DNA from: Enoplolaimus lenunculus
Lineage: Eukaryota > Nematoda > Enoplea > Enoplida > Thoracostomopsidae
Direction: 5' to 3'
Length of the DNA stretch: 64,000 nt
NCBI GenBank assembly: GCA_030248215.1
Contig: JASANG010001649.1
Coordinates: forward strand, 62,001 to 126,000
A program made the position numbers and the translations under genes. Positions 1 through 12,005 of the stretch are shown here, one piece after another. The notes under the pieces were generated by a model, which worked only from the letters and a program-made list of their open reading frames with translations, did not search any database and had not been told where the DNA came from. How positions within the stretch are numbered: position 1 is the stretch's first letter; every line of letters starts with the position of its first letter.

Positions 1-3000
1 AGGTTTTGTAACTTTTCCAAACAGAATTACTTTTCAACACTTTTAGTTCCCTTGCTAGAAAACGTTTTTATTGAAGATAAAAGCAATGTATAAAACAGAC
101 CCGCCACAGTAAAAGCATATTCCTAAGCCTGAGCCTCAGCCTAAAGCCTAAGCGTAAGAATGAGATTTAACCTAAGTCTAAGCATGAGCAAAAAATTGAG
201 TTAATAGCATACTGTCAGAATACGCCCGTTATGAAACCTATCTTTGAACTACAACACATTTTTTTTGCGGTTGAAAACGTTTAAGACAACAAAAACAGCC
301 GCAAACAAGTGTAAAATGATTTCTTGCTCAAATAACATTATTTCTTTAGCAAAAACCAAATTTATCGCTACTACGTCGTAAACGTTATATATACAACGAA
401 AAGTGTAACCCACAAAAAAGCCTTGAAATGTTGACGAATGATGGTGTTTTTGCGTTGTCACAAGACAATTTCTGCAAACCATTGTGTGCAAAATTTAATT
501 TTCGATTGTCATTTTGATGTTTACAGGTATCATTTAAGCCTTTCTTAAAAGCAAAGAGAACTGAGAATAAGAATGATGCAGATTTTTTGTTTCACTTCCT
601 CTCACCTGCTGAGTGATTTTAAGTATTACACCAAAAAAAATTTTACTCTTGTATACATTTCTATTTACAAATTTAAAGCGAAGCCTTGAGCTCAAGTAAG
701 GAGTAATCCTAATCATAAGTCTAAATCTACACCCCTAAGTTATTCCAAAATTTGAAAATTTCAAAAACTATGGTGGAAAATGTACATTGTGCGGCGAATA
801 AAACCTGCATAGCGTTTAAAATAGTATTTCAGTTCATGGTTATTTTTTTAAGATTTCACTGTTTGGGCAGTCTGAACCATATAGACGCATGTGCAAGGTC
901 CTATCTTTTATAAAACCCAACCAAGTGAATAAGGAGTATATCTGATTGCATATAAGCTTGCCCTTAGTTTTGACGTTTGGAACGAAACAAAATAGCTTTG
1001 TGTTTTGGAGTCTATATAAATGTCAAAAATGACTTCTGTAATATATACTTGGTTGGCCGAAAATATGCGCATGCTTAAATTACCGTATATAGGTAAATGT
1101 ATTATTTTGGAAGAAAAACAACATATGGTTGACGGGTATATATATTTAAAGCCGGATTCGAAACTTTGTAGGTTTTAAGTGTTATTTTTAGGTCAAACTA
1201 TTGAAGACAAGGTTATGGAGCCAGAAGCGAATAACAGACAAAATTTTTCACACTGACACCATTGGATATGTTGGGCTAACTACCTGCGTGCAAACAACAC
1301 TAGAAATGACTCCCTAAAAACAACCAATTGCGCAGATTTGCAAACTTATTCCTTTTCTGCATAGTGTTGCACCATGATCAACTATTCAATTGCAAACTAT
1401 GCACGTGCAATAACTGCACAATATACAGCATTTAACTGATGTAACCGAATGTGAAAAATACCGGATCCGGAGGTCAAAAAAAATTCCAGAGATGAAGCCG
1501 AAGCGGACTCGAAATTAAAGTAGTTTAAACGATTTTTAATTTGCTAATTTTTGGCAAATGTACGATCAATCATTGTAAAAAATCCGACGATTCGTTCTGA
1601 AAATTGTACTGAAACGTATAGCCAAACACACTAAACGATCCTGGTTCGAAAATAGTGCAATTTGTTTTAGCGCTTAGCTACCTCAGCCCAACTTTTGTAC
1701 TGGTATAATGGTATACTTACTACACTAAACTTTCCTGGACTGAACCTCTTGAACCGTAGGGACTGCGGAGTAAAAAATTAACTGTTGAACTCTCAGAATC
1801 AGCGGTTCAACCTTTATAAGATTACATTATTTTTATTTATTTTCTAGAAAGGTCCATGTTCCGTACCTTCGCCCAATAAAATGCTACCAGCAAAAAAGTT
1901 ACATTTTTACAAGTGCACTTACCTCGAGCAGGTCCTTTGCGTTTATACGGCATATTGGCGTTAATCTGTTGGTTTATACCACCAAATATTGAATAAAATT
2001 ACCGATTCATTGATTATTCGATATACAATAAATGGTAATTACAGCTAAATTATGTTTTAGCATGTCAGACATAAGTGTTTTGAGCTCTAAAGCTTTATAC
2101 AAATTTTCGCTACATGTATTTCGCATTGATAACTATCAGCATCGTTAACTTTTTATCGGTTTTCAAGTAACCACAGCTATCAGCGATTGGGCTAGAAATA
2201 CGGGTGAAATTTGTTGGCATTCAGGGCAAATCAAGACTTCTCAAAAGGCCTCAAATTATTTGATAAAATTGTTTGTTGTTGATACAAGACAAAACATATT
2301 TATAAAAAGTATATAAATACAGAAACTATATTTTGTGAATTTTAATGAAGGAATGATGGCTTGTTTTATTTTGAGTAAGTTTTTATATGAATAAAAACAT
2401 TTTTAGTAAAAAAATGTTTATATAATTTTGTTCTCAATTTATAACTCTCAAATGCATTGTAAGCTGTAAAAATGTTCAAAAACTGTAATAATGAAATTGC
2501 ATTTGCAGCTTTGATTGCTAAATATTCTACGATTTGATCGTACTACCATCCAGCGGTGGTGAAGCAGTTAATTGCAATCTGAGGAATCATTTTGGGATCA
2601 GTTGTAGCCAGCGTAGCGAGCAAGAAATTTATTGACTTGCAGATTGTCAATTTTTTCGTTTTTGTAACGAAAGTTAAATTCTTGTACGTTTTTATTACGG
2701 TGCAGCCGGAAATGAAAAAAAACAAGAGTCGGAGCCGTAGGTGAAACAAAATTTACACAGCAGAAATTATGCTGAATTACAAAAGCTGCCGGAACCTCCT
2801 GAAAATTTTCTGCCAGTGCCGGATGCCGATTTTCTACTCTTGGTACACCACCGGCAGTGCCCTGAGCCTTCATGTGTGCGCCCTTATATTATTGGATAAT
2901 AAAGTTAAAACCGCTAATTATATACACAAATTTTTCAATAAACATATTCAAAGGCGAAACGCAATTAGATTCACGTTGGTAGCATAATCTTCCAAACCAT

Positions 3001-4196
3001 TAGAATGAAGCGGAAGACTCCGTTAATGGGCTTTATGTGGTATGATTTCTCGTATGCATATACCTATTGAAGTGTTTACTTCGAAATGTAAAAAAATGTT
3101 GTATATCTACTGTTGGTTTTTCTTTAATCTATCCAGTGTATTGCAAAGTTTCCACACTAAAATTGTAATTTGTAAACTTCGAAATTGTGTTTCAAAACAA
3201 TTTTTTCAGTTGCAACCGAAAACTCTTTGGTACTATAGGTTGCTAGTCGAAGCGAAAAATACGGCAACTGGAGATGAACCGAAATTAGTCAGTTGAAATG
3301 TTTAAGTTGCTAATTTCAGCAAATATTTGTAAATTGCTGGCATAATTTTGATTGTAGGCTTATTTTTTTTCGACATGCTTACATCTTCTTCTAAAAGCTG
3401 TACCGAAATTTAAAGCCAAACGCATCGAACGATACAATTTTTATAATGCTATAGAAAATTTAATTAGTGGAATTGCCGGAATCTTTATAATAACAAAATT
3501 TTCAGAAATTTCAAGGGTGAACATCAAATTAATTAGCAGAAGGCACGTTTAGCAACAACGGAAGCAAAATAAAGATTGTGATGCCGGGGCCAGTACATGC
3601 CAAACACAGCGAGGTGCCTCAAATCCCGTTTTACAACCTGCATAGAATTTAGGGCAGGTTGATACTGTCATTGACCGGCTGTTGGGCCTGCTGTCATCAT
3701 AAAGACCGGTATTTTTAAAAATTTCGCACCGGCTTCATGATTCTTAGCGAAAGTCTAGACCTTTCATTATTGCGTTCCACTTTTTGAGAAATGCGTGCTA
3801 CGTGCGCCTAAAATGGTTGTCTACTTTGCAATTCTGCAGTTTCGTGTCAAAAATACAGTCAAAGTATTCGATTAATTATTAAAAAATAAACCTCATTCAA
3901 CGCAATGTAATGCATAAAAATGTAAAATCGTTAACCCCTTTCAGACATAAAATTGTACGTAAAATAACGCACAAAGCGTTATGTTTAACCGTGATTATGC
4001 GTATGTGCCGGACAAAATGCCAACCGATATGTGGCCACTGTTGGGCTCGAGTGTCAGGCTGTTATAGGGCCTACTCGACAGTATTGTCGGTTCCAATCCT
4101 AGCTCGAAATTAGATCACAGATCAATTAAAAATATTCAAAATATTCATGAGAGAAATAGTTATCGTCGTGACGCTCCAAAATCTACGATTCTTCCC
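1..4196. other. No gene recognised; 3' flank of the amine receptor
   Basis: Contains one TTAGGC piece (97-230) and an old repeat pair (1470-1690, 3265-3445). The short ORFs (up to 91 codons) lack splice context, homology and composition of coding DNA. Confidence 0.6.
1470..1690. repeat. Old dispersed repeat, two diverged copies
   Basis: Shares a sequence of words ('gtttaaacgattt', 'ttgctaattt..gcaaat', 'ctgtaccgaaa', 'agccaaacgca..gaacgat') with 3265-3445 in the same order and orientation. Strongly diverged, so the relationship is a reading by eye. Confidence 0.3.
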
Positions 4197-4581
4197 TCAT
4201 TGTGGCCCGGATGACGTCATAAATTTGTTTCTGTTTCGGCGACAATGAACATTACGGCAACAAGACCAAATGCTTGTGTGTTCGCGTGGTGGGAACATAG
4301 ATCCGTGCAAACTGCACTGATCGTTTGAATTAAACAGGAGTCGTCTAAAAGCGTCGCGAAACTTTTGGTTGATCAACGAATAAATTATTGGGTTAAGCGA
4401 CGAGTTGATGTAGCCGAGCCAGGTAAACGCGACGAATAACGTTTCGTGCCGGAGTGTCCATGCTTGAGGGGGTAGCCGATAGATAAAGTAAACTTTGACT
4501 ACATTGAGCGTGAAAAATGGCAGCCAGCACACGAAGAACACAACTGAAAAAAGCAGTAGAATTGCGCTGAACTTCATAATT
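4197..4581 (-). CDS. Receptor exon 5: TM6, TM7, C-tail and stop
   Basis: Residues 816-943 and TGA. TM6 reads IMKFSAILLLFSVVFFVCWL, TM7 reads AFTWLGYINSSLNPIIY, and helix 8 follows as NQKFRDAFRRLLF. Neighbouring cysteines in the tail (SCCRNVHC) could be palmitoylated (inference). The acceptor chosen (ATTTTATAAG at 4582-4591) gives the phase required by exon 4. An AG 14 nt further upstream has a better look but the wrong phase. Downstream I see no clear AATAAA within 200 bases. Confidence 0.85.
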
Positions 4582-7500
4582 CTTATAAAATGCGCTGTGT
4601 TTAACAATTATTAATACGCTTATGTGCAGTACGAACTCTCAGCAATACATGAGATTCTTTTGCGCTCGGGCGTCAAGTTCTTTAAAAGTCGAGGAGTGAT
4701 GATAAATGCGTGCGGTTAGGGCATATCGGGGTTGGAAGCCTCGTTTAAAATTTACTTTCAATATTCTTATCAAAAATGGTTAATGCAATAAATTTCGGTT
4801 ATCAGTATCAATTCAGAGTTGCTATCACACTTTAGTCACGCTAAGCGTAAGCATGATTGATGTGCAGCTTAGTCTAAGGGTTGCGCTATACTTGTTGCGC
4901 TCCGCGATACATCATCGCACGCCGGCGCGCGGCAGGGTGAAATTTTTTGTAAAAAAATTTGCAGCACGCCGCCGCACGCCACCAAATAGATTTTGGTTAT
5001 AGTTTTGTTAGCAACGCATGACGACACGCGGCAGCGTCCGGCACAGTAAAGTACAGTGCAACCCTAAGGGTGGCGCTATACTTTTGATAACGTCCGGCGC
5101 CGTTCGTCACTGTTTGGCGACGGACGGTACCGGACGGCGACGGACGATAAATATAGCGCCACCCGTACTGTGTTGGTCAGAGTCTAAACTGAAACAATCG
5201 AAAACAAAAACATTTTACCCTATTTTTCTTATCTGTGCTTAAGTATACAGAACTTACCCATGACTGTGGCAACTAATTTGGTGGCTCGAGATTCTTTGCG
5301 AACAGTCATACCATGTCGATTTTTCAGCTTCATTACCAGTTCGGTTGCTCTCGCTTTCATTCGTAAAATTTTACGGGCCCCTGATTCTCTGAAATATCAA
5401 TTATTTGGTCATCGGAGGATCCAGAAATATTTTCAAAAGGTGGGGGAACCAACGAGCCTAAGCAATGCTTTGATGCGTACAACCCACTAATGACATTGTA
5501 CTTGCTAATAAATTTCGATTATATATTAGTCAAAAACGTTTTCCTTGATCCGAAGGTGGGCTGAGCACCGACCAAATGTATAGAACAGTGCCGATACAGT
5601 AGCATAAAGCTTATTTTTAAGCCTAGGCCTAAGCCTAAGCTTAAGCCTAAGCCTAGTTCTAAGCTAAAAATATAGTCTAACGATTAAGATGTTATTCTCG
5701 TGTAGTCCCGCTGAATAACGGTTCGCCTCTGATTATTGCATGGGCCAGAGAATCCAACTAACATTCATGTTGATCTGCACTATAAAGATCTCAAGGAACT
5801 ACAATATCTGCAATTTAAGTGACGCAGTCGAATTTTAGACTTCAAGAATCGTTTTCGTCTGCTGAGATTAGGACTATGTTTAATTAACATTGACAATTTT
5901 GTGATGTATTTGTATAAAGAGTTGAATGCGGAACGGAACTTATTTTAAATCCGAGTTTCGTGATCTTTGACGAAAGAGACAAACAATATTTTTAAGAACA
6001 TTATTCTGGAAGTAGCTGGAAGAAGTAGCAAGAGGCTTCTAACAGATTAAAGAAACGTTTGAAACATAGAATTTATTCCTGTATATGGGTGGGCCCATGT
6101 GCTGAAGAGGTCGCTCCCAAAATCCGTGGATGTTGCCTAGGAAATTGGGTTTTGGGAAATTAGGATATTAGCCGGAAAATTGGGTTTTGGGCGCAGCCTT
6201 TTTCGCTTGGTAAATTGGAAAATTGAGATGTGGGATATTGGGACATTGCAAGGGAAATTGGATTTTGGGAAATTCGGATTTCTCAAGTGCGGGAGAATCA
6301 AATGTGCCAAACTGTCTACAAAGGGGCTGAGCTCCCTGATTTCGTGAGCTATGGATCCGTCAAGCCTATGCCCGAATATAAGTATGTACCTTAATTTTTC
6401 CCAGGATATTTGGATTTCACAAGGAAAATTGGCATATGACCCTTGATACTGCTATTTTGTGAAATTGAGATATTACCCGAGAAATTAGGATTTTCGGAAG
6501 TTGGGTATTACCCAGGATCTTGCGAGTTTAGGAAATTGGGATATTACCCGGGAAATTCGAATTTTGGGGAATTGGGAAATTAGCCGGAAATTGGGAGGGA
6601 CCAGTTCTATACATGGGCAGTGCGGTGTCTCTTTGTGTTTGCATGTGGCTCAGAGATCACCATAAAAACAGCATCTGCTTATCCCGCCGTATAGTTATGG
6701 TATTTAAGTTTTGGCCCATTTTTTGTTTAGTACCGCCTCGTTTTGGCACGACTGCAATACAGTATGATTACATTAGTGACTATCTTTCTTAGGCTTAAAG
6801 TTAGGATTAATACTTATTTTTACGCTTAGGCTCAAGCTTATCTAGAGATGCCGCCTTAAAGGTAACATTAATTCAAGTTTCTATAAATATTAAAATGTGT
6901 CACCTTTTATGTTTTTCAATCTGTCCATCATGAATGGTTTTACTTAACGCTCGCAACTTTAATCGAGTTGGCGAATCAATAAACAATTCACCGAGTTGTC
7001 GGTTAATTGACGATGATACTCCGCGATTTCTATTGGCTGTTAAACGTTCGCACTCTGGTACAGGTCTCACAGCGATATCTGATTGGTCCAGTTTTGAGAC
7101 GCCAGCCTCTGAATTGTATTGGACGCTTGCGGCCTGGGAATCTTCTCTGCGTTCTAATTGGTTGCCCTGTTTTCGGTACGAGGGGCTACGCTGAATTAGC
7201 ATATATACTTCTTTACATTCTAGCCTTAAAAAGTCTCTACACAAAATTATATATCGCGCTTGGACTCAGGCTTAGGATTAGTCTTGAGAAGAATAGGTTT
7301 ACACCAGGGGTGTCTATAAAAGAGAAGATAAAGGAATATATCCCATCCGGAAATTTCAGGAAACACAAGTGAATCGCACTTTCAGCAGGATTTAAGTTAA
7401 GGTTACGAATAAAAGGGCCAATAAGTTTCTGTTCGCTGCGGTCGCTCGGCAAAAGCACAACAGATTCACACTTCCCCCAAATGAAAGTTTTGTCGCTACT

Positions 7501-10500
7501 GGGTTAGGCTTAGCTTTAGGCTAACGTTGAAGTGAAGCATTTGGCTCAGTATCTTTTGCTTAGACTCAGGCTTAATAGGCTAACGCTAAGGTTCGCCTCT
7601 GGCTTAGACTCAAGTTTAGGCTTAAGATTAGACCTAAAAATAACAAACATCAATGGATTATTGGTGAAACTTTTGCATTCTATTAAAACACTGCTGCTAT
7701 AACTACACGAAACTAAACAAGTACCTGAATGAGTGCTTCGTTTTCATTGGCTGGAGACAGCGAACATGACGGCCGTTTTAAAATTGGCGTCACTGGCGGA
7801 GTCAGGGCGATTGGTTCTTGAAGCGTGCTTCTGTTGTCTTCTTGAAGCCAATTCGTCAGCGAATTATTTCCTAGATTTTCGTCGCAAGATGTGTCATCGA
7901 TACAGCTCACCGATCCGTCTATGCTTATCGAACCAAAGCTTACAGACGGTTGCGAAATACTACTAAGACTTGTCCGTTTTTTCAAACAACTCTGGTCTTT
8001 GGTATTTTTGTTCCATTCCGGTTTCACAGGTTCCGTTGCGTCCTCTTGAGCGCCTTGCATCGTTAAAATATCACCACAAATTGAACCATTTTGACAATGT
8101 TGCGATACAACACATTGACCGGAATCCGTATCATAAATCACTAGCGACGGGACTTGAGCGCTAACAACCAGAGGTATATCCTGTTTCACTTCAGCGCTCC
8201 CTTCTCCAAGTTCCGCCACCTTGGAATCGTACGTTGATTTTGACTCTTCGCTTCGTTTTCCCAGGATTGTTCCGAATACCCAACTTTTCCGTTTTCGATA
8301 CTGAGAAGTGCCGTTCGCATGTTCTAGGCCTCGGCTAACACCGGTCAATAGTTTCAGACGTTTGGTTGACGATAACGGGCACGTAGGGCTCGAATGATTT
8401 CTTTGGTGTAGAATTATTGGGTTAGGTGAGCAACAAGCTTCACGTTGCGTCGACCGCCGTCGAGATATAATACTGAGTTGTTTAGCGGCGCTTAGGGTCA
8501 CATTAATAGATGCTCGTCGAGAGTTGCCGCTACTGTATGCGTCTGAATACTCTCCAGCTGTGGTTGACGATAATTCTAGTTGAGACCGGCCTAATTTGCC
8601 TAAAATAGAATTTAGTTCAGTGACTTCTTCGAAAGCTAAATCTAATGTTTGGGGATTAGCAACTGCGGCAGCTTTTAAAGCTTCTGCTTCAGATACGACC
8701 CAGTCCATATAATTATCGTGTGTGCTTGTTTTGATAGTTATTGGCGAAGCTGTTAAGCTGCAATCGCTACCGCCGCTAGGCGAATGAATTTGAATTTGAA
8801 TGCTTATCGACGTCCGCGGGCCGTAGTGAGTTTCCATTGTTGACACATGGGGTCGTTGACGCTTCGGTGATGATATTTTAATTAATCCGTCGTCAAAATT
8901 TTGACCATTTTCTTGCTGGCCATCAGCGTTCGTGATGTTCGCTTTTGATGGCGTTTCGTTGTTGTCACATTGAGTGTATCCGGTTCCGGTGGGATTTACA
9001 GTTGGATTTGCACCCGGATTTGCAGTTGCTGCAACAAGCATGTTGTTATGTATGCGATTCATATGCATTGCGGCAGCTTCACGAAATTTAACTCGAAGTA
9101 AACTTTGTTTCAAATGATAAAATACTATCGTATACATAATTAGCATAACAGCGCTAGGGATGTAGAACGAAAACAATGAACCGTAGAGCATATATTCTGG
9201 ACTTTGTATGCCGCAAACTTGAGGTTTTGAACGCTTAGATGCGGCATCTTTGAAGATAAAATATGAAAATGACGCTATATTTGTTGAATTGAAAGTTTGG
9301 TTAGCGATCGATGCAAGCATTATACTGTTGTGGCTAAGTTGAGCTGAGCTATTAGCTAAGTCATCTGTGTTTGTTGTATTCATAATAATTCCGAGTGGAA
9401 ATCCAATACATATACTGAACGTCCATGATAGAATAATTATCGCACGAACACGACGGTGGTGTTGAGTGGTTTGATATTCCATGTGTCGAACTACGGCAAA
9501 GTATCTACAATAACATCTACAATAATATATACCAACAATAATACTAAAAATAATAATAACAATAATAGTACTAATAATAATAATGAAAATAATGGAAATA
9601 ACAATAGCAATAATAAGAACAACAAACACAAACAAAACAGCCAGTAGATAATTGTGCCAGTTTATTGAGCGAAGCGGAACTATGCACGCAGCTCGGAGTT
9701 TTTCGAAGCGTTTTATGTTTTGTACTCTGGGGTCGAAAGGTTGATGTCCGTCCGTCCGTCCGTTTGTCCGTCTGTCCGTCCGAAAAGAATCTCAGGAACC
9801 GCCGAACCGATTTTGATAAACTTTTTTATGTTTGACAGCTAATTATCTTGGGGTGTTAACCTTGAATTGGGGTTGTAAAATTTTAAGCCGTTTATTAGCT
9901 ACAGGCTAACTCGCACTACAGTTACCAGCCATCTAATTTCAAATCTAAAGGATGTTAGGATGCGTGGATGCGAGGAATCAGAAAAATATGTTTTTGCAAA
10001 CCTCCAAAACCGATAATTGTGTAGGTAGCTAGTAGATAATTTGCATATTAGCATAATTTATAAGCCTAAATTAGGACTTTTGCAATATTTCACTAATTAT
10101 AAGGGTTAAAAGCAATCTAATTTCAGCACTAATAGTTATTTGGGTGCGAGTAATCCGAATAAATTGCTTACAAACCTCCAAACCGATAATTGAATAGTTA
10201 GCTAATTGCTAACTTGCATATTTGCTAAAACTGATAAGCCTAAACAGTGGCTTTTGAAATTATTTCACAAATTATGAGAGTTACTGAAGAGTTTTAGGGT
10301 GCAAAGAATATGAATAAATTGTTTACAAACCTCCAAAACCGATAAATGAATAGTTAGTTAATAACTAATTTGCACATTAGCTTAATCGCTTACGTGTGCT
10401 CGAGCTTCGCTCAATACATGTAGTCCCACTACAACTGGTTAACTTTTTTTATTGTGCTACAGTCGAAATGTTTAAAATCTAAAACTTGCTAGTAGTCGAC

Positions 10501-12005
10501 CATACAAGACTACTAAAAAGTTTACCTCGGTGCCGGGGTAAAGATATCCGCACCCACCGACACTGTGGATTAGGTCCTTCACTACGGAGCATCAGTTGAT
10601 CCAAAAACGACGGGCATACAGCAGAAAAAACTCACGTGCGAAGCGAGCGAGAAGCCACAGAGTTAAGCATAAATAACGCGATGGGTAACTTGAATCGCGC
10701 CAAAGTCGCATAACGTTTGAAATTGCATGGCTGACAAGTTTTGTGGATGCCTCTAAGTGCCCGAAAAACACTCTTCGCCAGTAGGGGTTAGTAAAAGCGC
10801 ACTAGCTTACCTGTCAACGCTAATTGCAGTTAAATGTACAATCGATGAAGTACTTGCAGTGACGTCAGCAATTACAAACATTTGACACATAACTCGTGGT
10901 AAATCCCAGGACAACTGATTGTTCTGAAATAAATTAAATGAGAAACTTTTTTAGTTTTAAAATTTACTACTATACCCCTAATGTTTATCGCGCTTTAGTC
11001 AAGAGGCTTACAATTAAGTGTGATCGGAAAATGTTACACACATAAAATAAAATAGACCAGCCCTGAGATTTTGGGGATTGCGGTTTCGGCGTTTAGAAAT
11101 ATGTAACAACTATAGAAAGCTTTAATTTCAAAACTGACGTCATTAATTATTATCATTTTATCAATTTACGCAATATATATAGATGTACAATTATACACTT
11201 TTCACTGATACATCCTGAAACCGGTCATTAAAATGCGGTAAAGCAAGGACAGACGAATGGTAAGTGACAAATGTGACTAATTTCCTATAGGTTGGGTATA
11301 AAATTTGATTACTTTGGCCTATTTAAAGATCACAGGGGAACGTTTTCTGTGACACTGTAATAGAGTAACCTTAAGATTTAGACAATTTTTGGTTAAGGTT
11401 TAGGCTTACGTTTAAGCTTAGGAATATACTGCATACCACTGCTACAGTTCTGTTCTATACATTGTCAATAGGGTTTAATAACGATCGCAAAAACACAATG
11501 TTGCTCGAACTCTATATTTTCCTCCTACCTGTAGTAAGCTCAATGACCTAGACAGAGCTACAATTGCTCAAAGGACACTCGCACAAGGATTTTGAGACTT
11601 ACAAACGACGATGGAACTTTTCTAGAGTGCCACAACATCCAGGAGAAATTTAGACCCTCTGGAATTGCTCTGGATGCGGTCTCAAACAAAATCACCCCCT
11701 CCCCAAAAAATTCAGATCCGCTAGAGTTTGTAACTTACCACAAGGTACAATGCAAGCGGCATCACAACTATACCCACTAACAAATCAGCCAAAGCTAAAC
11801 TAAGCAACAAATAATTGGTCGTATTATTCAGTAAACGCTCTGTTCGGATCGCAACAATGACTAAGAAATTGCCGAAAACAGTAATCACAGGGACAGCAGT
11901 TAACGCTGCGAATAATAACGGATGAACCCTGAAAACGGCTTCGCTGGCATCCACGGCTGGCGACGGACTACCGGTCTGGTTGAGGTATGCGTCGAGTGTT
12001 GTCAT
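4197..12005 (-). CDS. Aminergic G-protein-coupled receptor, dopamine D2-like (five exons)
   Basis: Biogenic-amine receptor of the plasma membrane. Exons in transcript order: 11739-12005, 10811-10923, 7725-9504, 6904-7190, 4197-4581; phases agree throughout and the sum is 2832 nt (943 aa plus TGA). Hallmarks seen: N46 of TM1 (GNFLV), D74 of TM2 (SLALADLL), C102 and the amine-binding D109 in TM3, D126-R127-Y128, W154, loop-2 C224, P243 of TM5, CWLP at 834-837, W870/Y873 and NPIIY at 879-883. One intron splits the Arg codon of DRY, a position known from many rhodopsin-family receptors. The TM2 end (VVMPLALYLV), CWLPFF and AFTWLGY resemble D2-like dopamine receptors, but octopamine, serotonin or an orphan amine receptor is possible. 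Position 5.42 is Gly235, whereas Ser236 and Ser239 keep 5.43 and 5.46. The third cytoplasmic loop (about 262-815) is very long. The start is the only in-frame ATG of exon 1, with A at -3; an upstream non-coding exon is possible. Confidence 0.88.
4878..5064 (+). mobile_element. GC-rich PIF/Harbinger-like MITE, copy 1
   Basis: Left end GGGTTGCGCTATACTT, right end the inverse of GGGTTGCACTGTACTT, flanked on both sides by TAA (4875-4877, 5065-5067). The interior is rich in cgccgcacgc words, far more GC than the neighbourhood. The TAA duplication fits the TWA target of PIF/Harbinger elements. Confidence 0.75.
5068..5164 (+). mobile_element. GC-rich PIF/Harbinger-like MITE, copy 2 (abutting copy 1)
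   Basis: Begins directly after the TAA that ends copy 1. Ends GGGTGGCGCTATACTT and ..TATAGCGCCACCC. Only 97 bp, almost entirely an imperfect hairpin of ccgtc/gacgg words. The right flank is GTA rather than TAA. Confidence 0.65.
5575..5757 (+). mobile_element. TTAGGC-core dispersed element
   Basis: aatgtatagaacagtgcc at the left, a run of taagcctaggcctaagcc, then gtagtcccgctgaataacgg and ..gcatgggcc at the right. It belongs to the family described at 46597. Confidence 0.65.
6125..6592. repeat. Minisatellite of gggaaattgggatatt units
   Basis: Diverged tandem repeats of roughly 35 bp made of 'gggaaattgggatattaccc' and 'ggaaattggattttggg' words. The block is interrupted by about 140 bp of other sequence near 6290-6420. 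Intron 4 of the amine receptor. Confidence 0.7.
6904..7190 (-). CDS. Receptor exon 4: end of the third cytoplasmic loop
   Basis: Residues 721-815. The exon starts after acceptor GCTAATTCAG in phase 0, matching exon 3, and ends with two bases of Arg816 before donor GTGACA. It encodes hydrophilic, charged sequence ending in HDGQIEKHKR, the basic stretch expected just before TM6. No transmembrane part. Assigned because both ends match the phases of the neighbouring exons. Confidence 0.75.
7725..9504 (-). CDS. Receptor exon 3: TM4, TM5 and most of the third cytoplasmic loop
   Basis: A 1780-nt exon coding residues 128-720. It opens with Y128 of DRY, then TM4 (RAIIILSWTFSICIGFPLG), a second extracellular loop with several Asn-X-Ser/Thr sequons and the conserved Cys224, and TM5 (YGSLFSFYIPSAVMLIMY). 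The rest is a low-complexity, Ser/Thr-rich cytoplasmic loop with basic RRxS stretches that look like kinase sites (inference). The acceptor lies in a run of TTA/TTG triplets just upstream; two AG sites 12 nt apart are possible and I chose the one next to Y128. Donor: CAG then GTACTT. Confidence 0.87.
9515..9640. repeat. ATA/AAT microsatellite at the receptor exon 3 acceptor
   Basis: An imperfect AAT/AAC run whose minus-strand version (TTATTATTGTT...) supplies the pyrimidine tract directly before the acceptor of exon 3. It explains the Ile-rich stretch that opens the long minus ORF here. Confidence 0.8.
9665..10438 (+). mobile_element. Helitron/HINE-like non-autonomous element, copy 1
   Basis: Starts TTGAGCGAAGC, has a TCCG microsatellite near its 5' end, four diverged internal repeats of about 130-170 bp (cctccaaaaccgataa... 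gcatattagc), a 3' subterminal inverted copy GCTTCGCTCAA, then a hairpin TGTAGTCCCACTACA and the end CTGG. Flanks are A on the left and T on the right, with no duplication. This layout is that of DINE-1/HINE elements. It lies in the large intron of the amine receptor. Confidence 0.8.
10811..10923 (-). CDS. Receptor exon 2: first extracellular loop and TM3
   Basis: A 113-nt exon between acceptor TTTATTTCAG and donor GTAAGC. It encodes residues 90-126 plus two bases of Arg127. It carries MCQMFVIADVTASTSSIVHL then TAISVD; the Asp eight residues into this stretch is D3.32, the residue that binds the amine in all biogenic-amine receptors. It starts in phase 0 and ends in phase 2, exactly as the flanking exons need. 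Confidence 0.88.
11739..12005 (-). CDS. Receptor exon 1: N-terminus, TM1, TM2
   Basis: Encodes residues 1-89. A short extracellular N-terminus carries an Asn-Gln-Thr glycosylation sequon at residue 9. TM1 has GNFLVIVAIRTERLL, and TM2 has NYLLLSLALADLLVGIVVMP. The exon ends in phase 0 at CTT GTG followed by donor GTAAGT. D2-family receptors have an intron at a similar place after TM2. Confidence 0.87.

Noticed and set aside
7007-7372. 121-codon plus ORF
   Set aside because: Antisense of receptor exon 4 and its intron.
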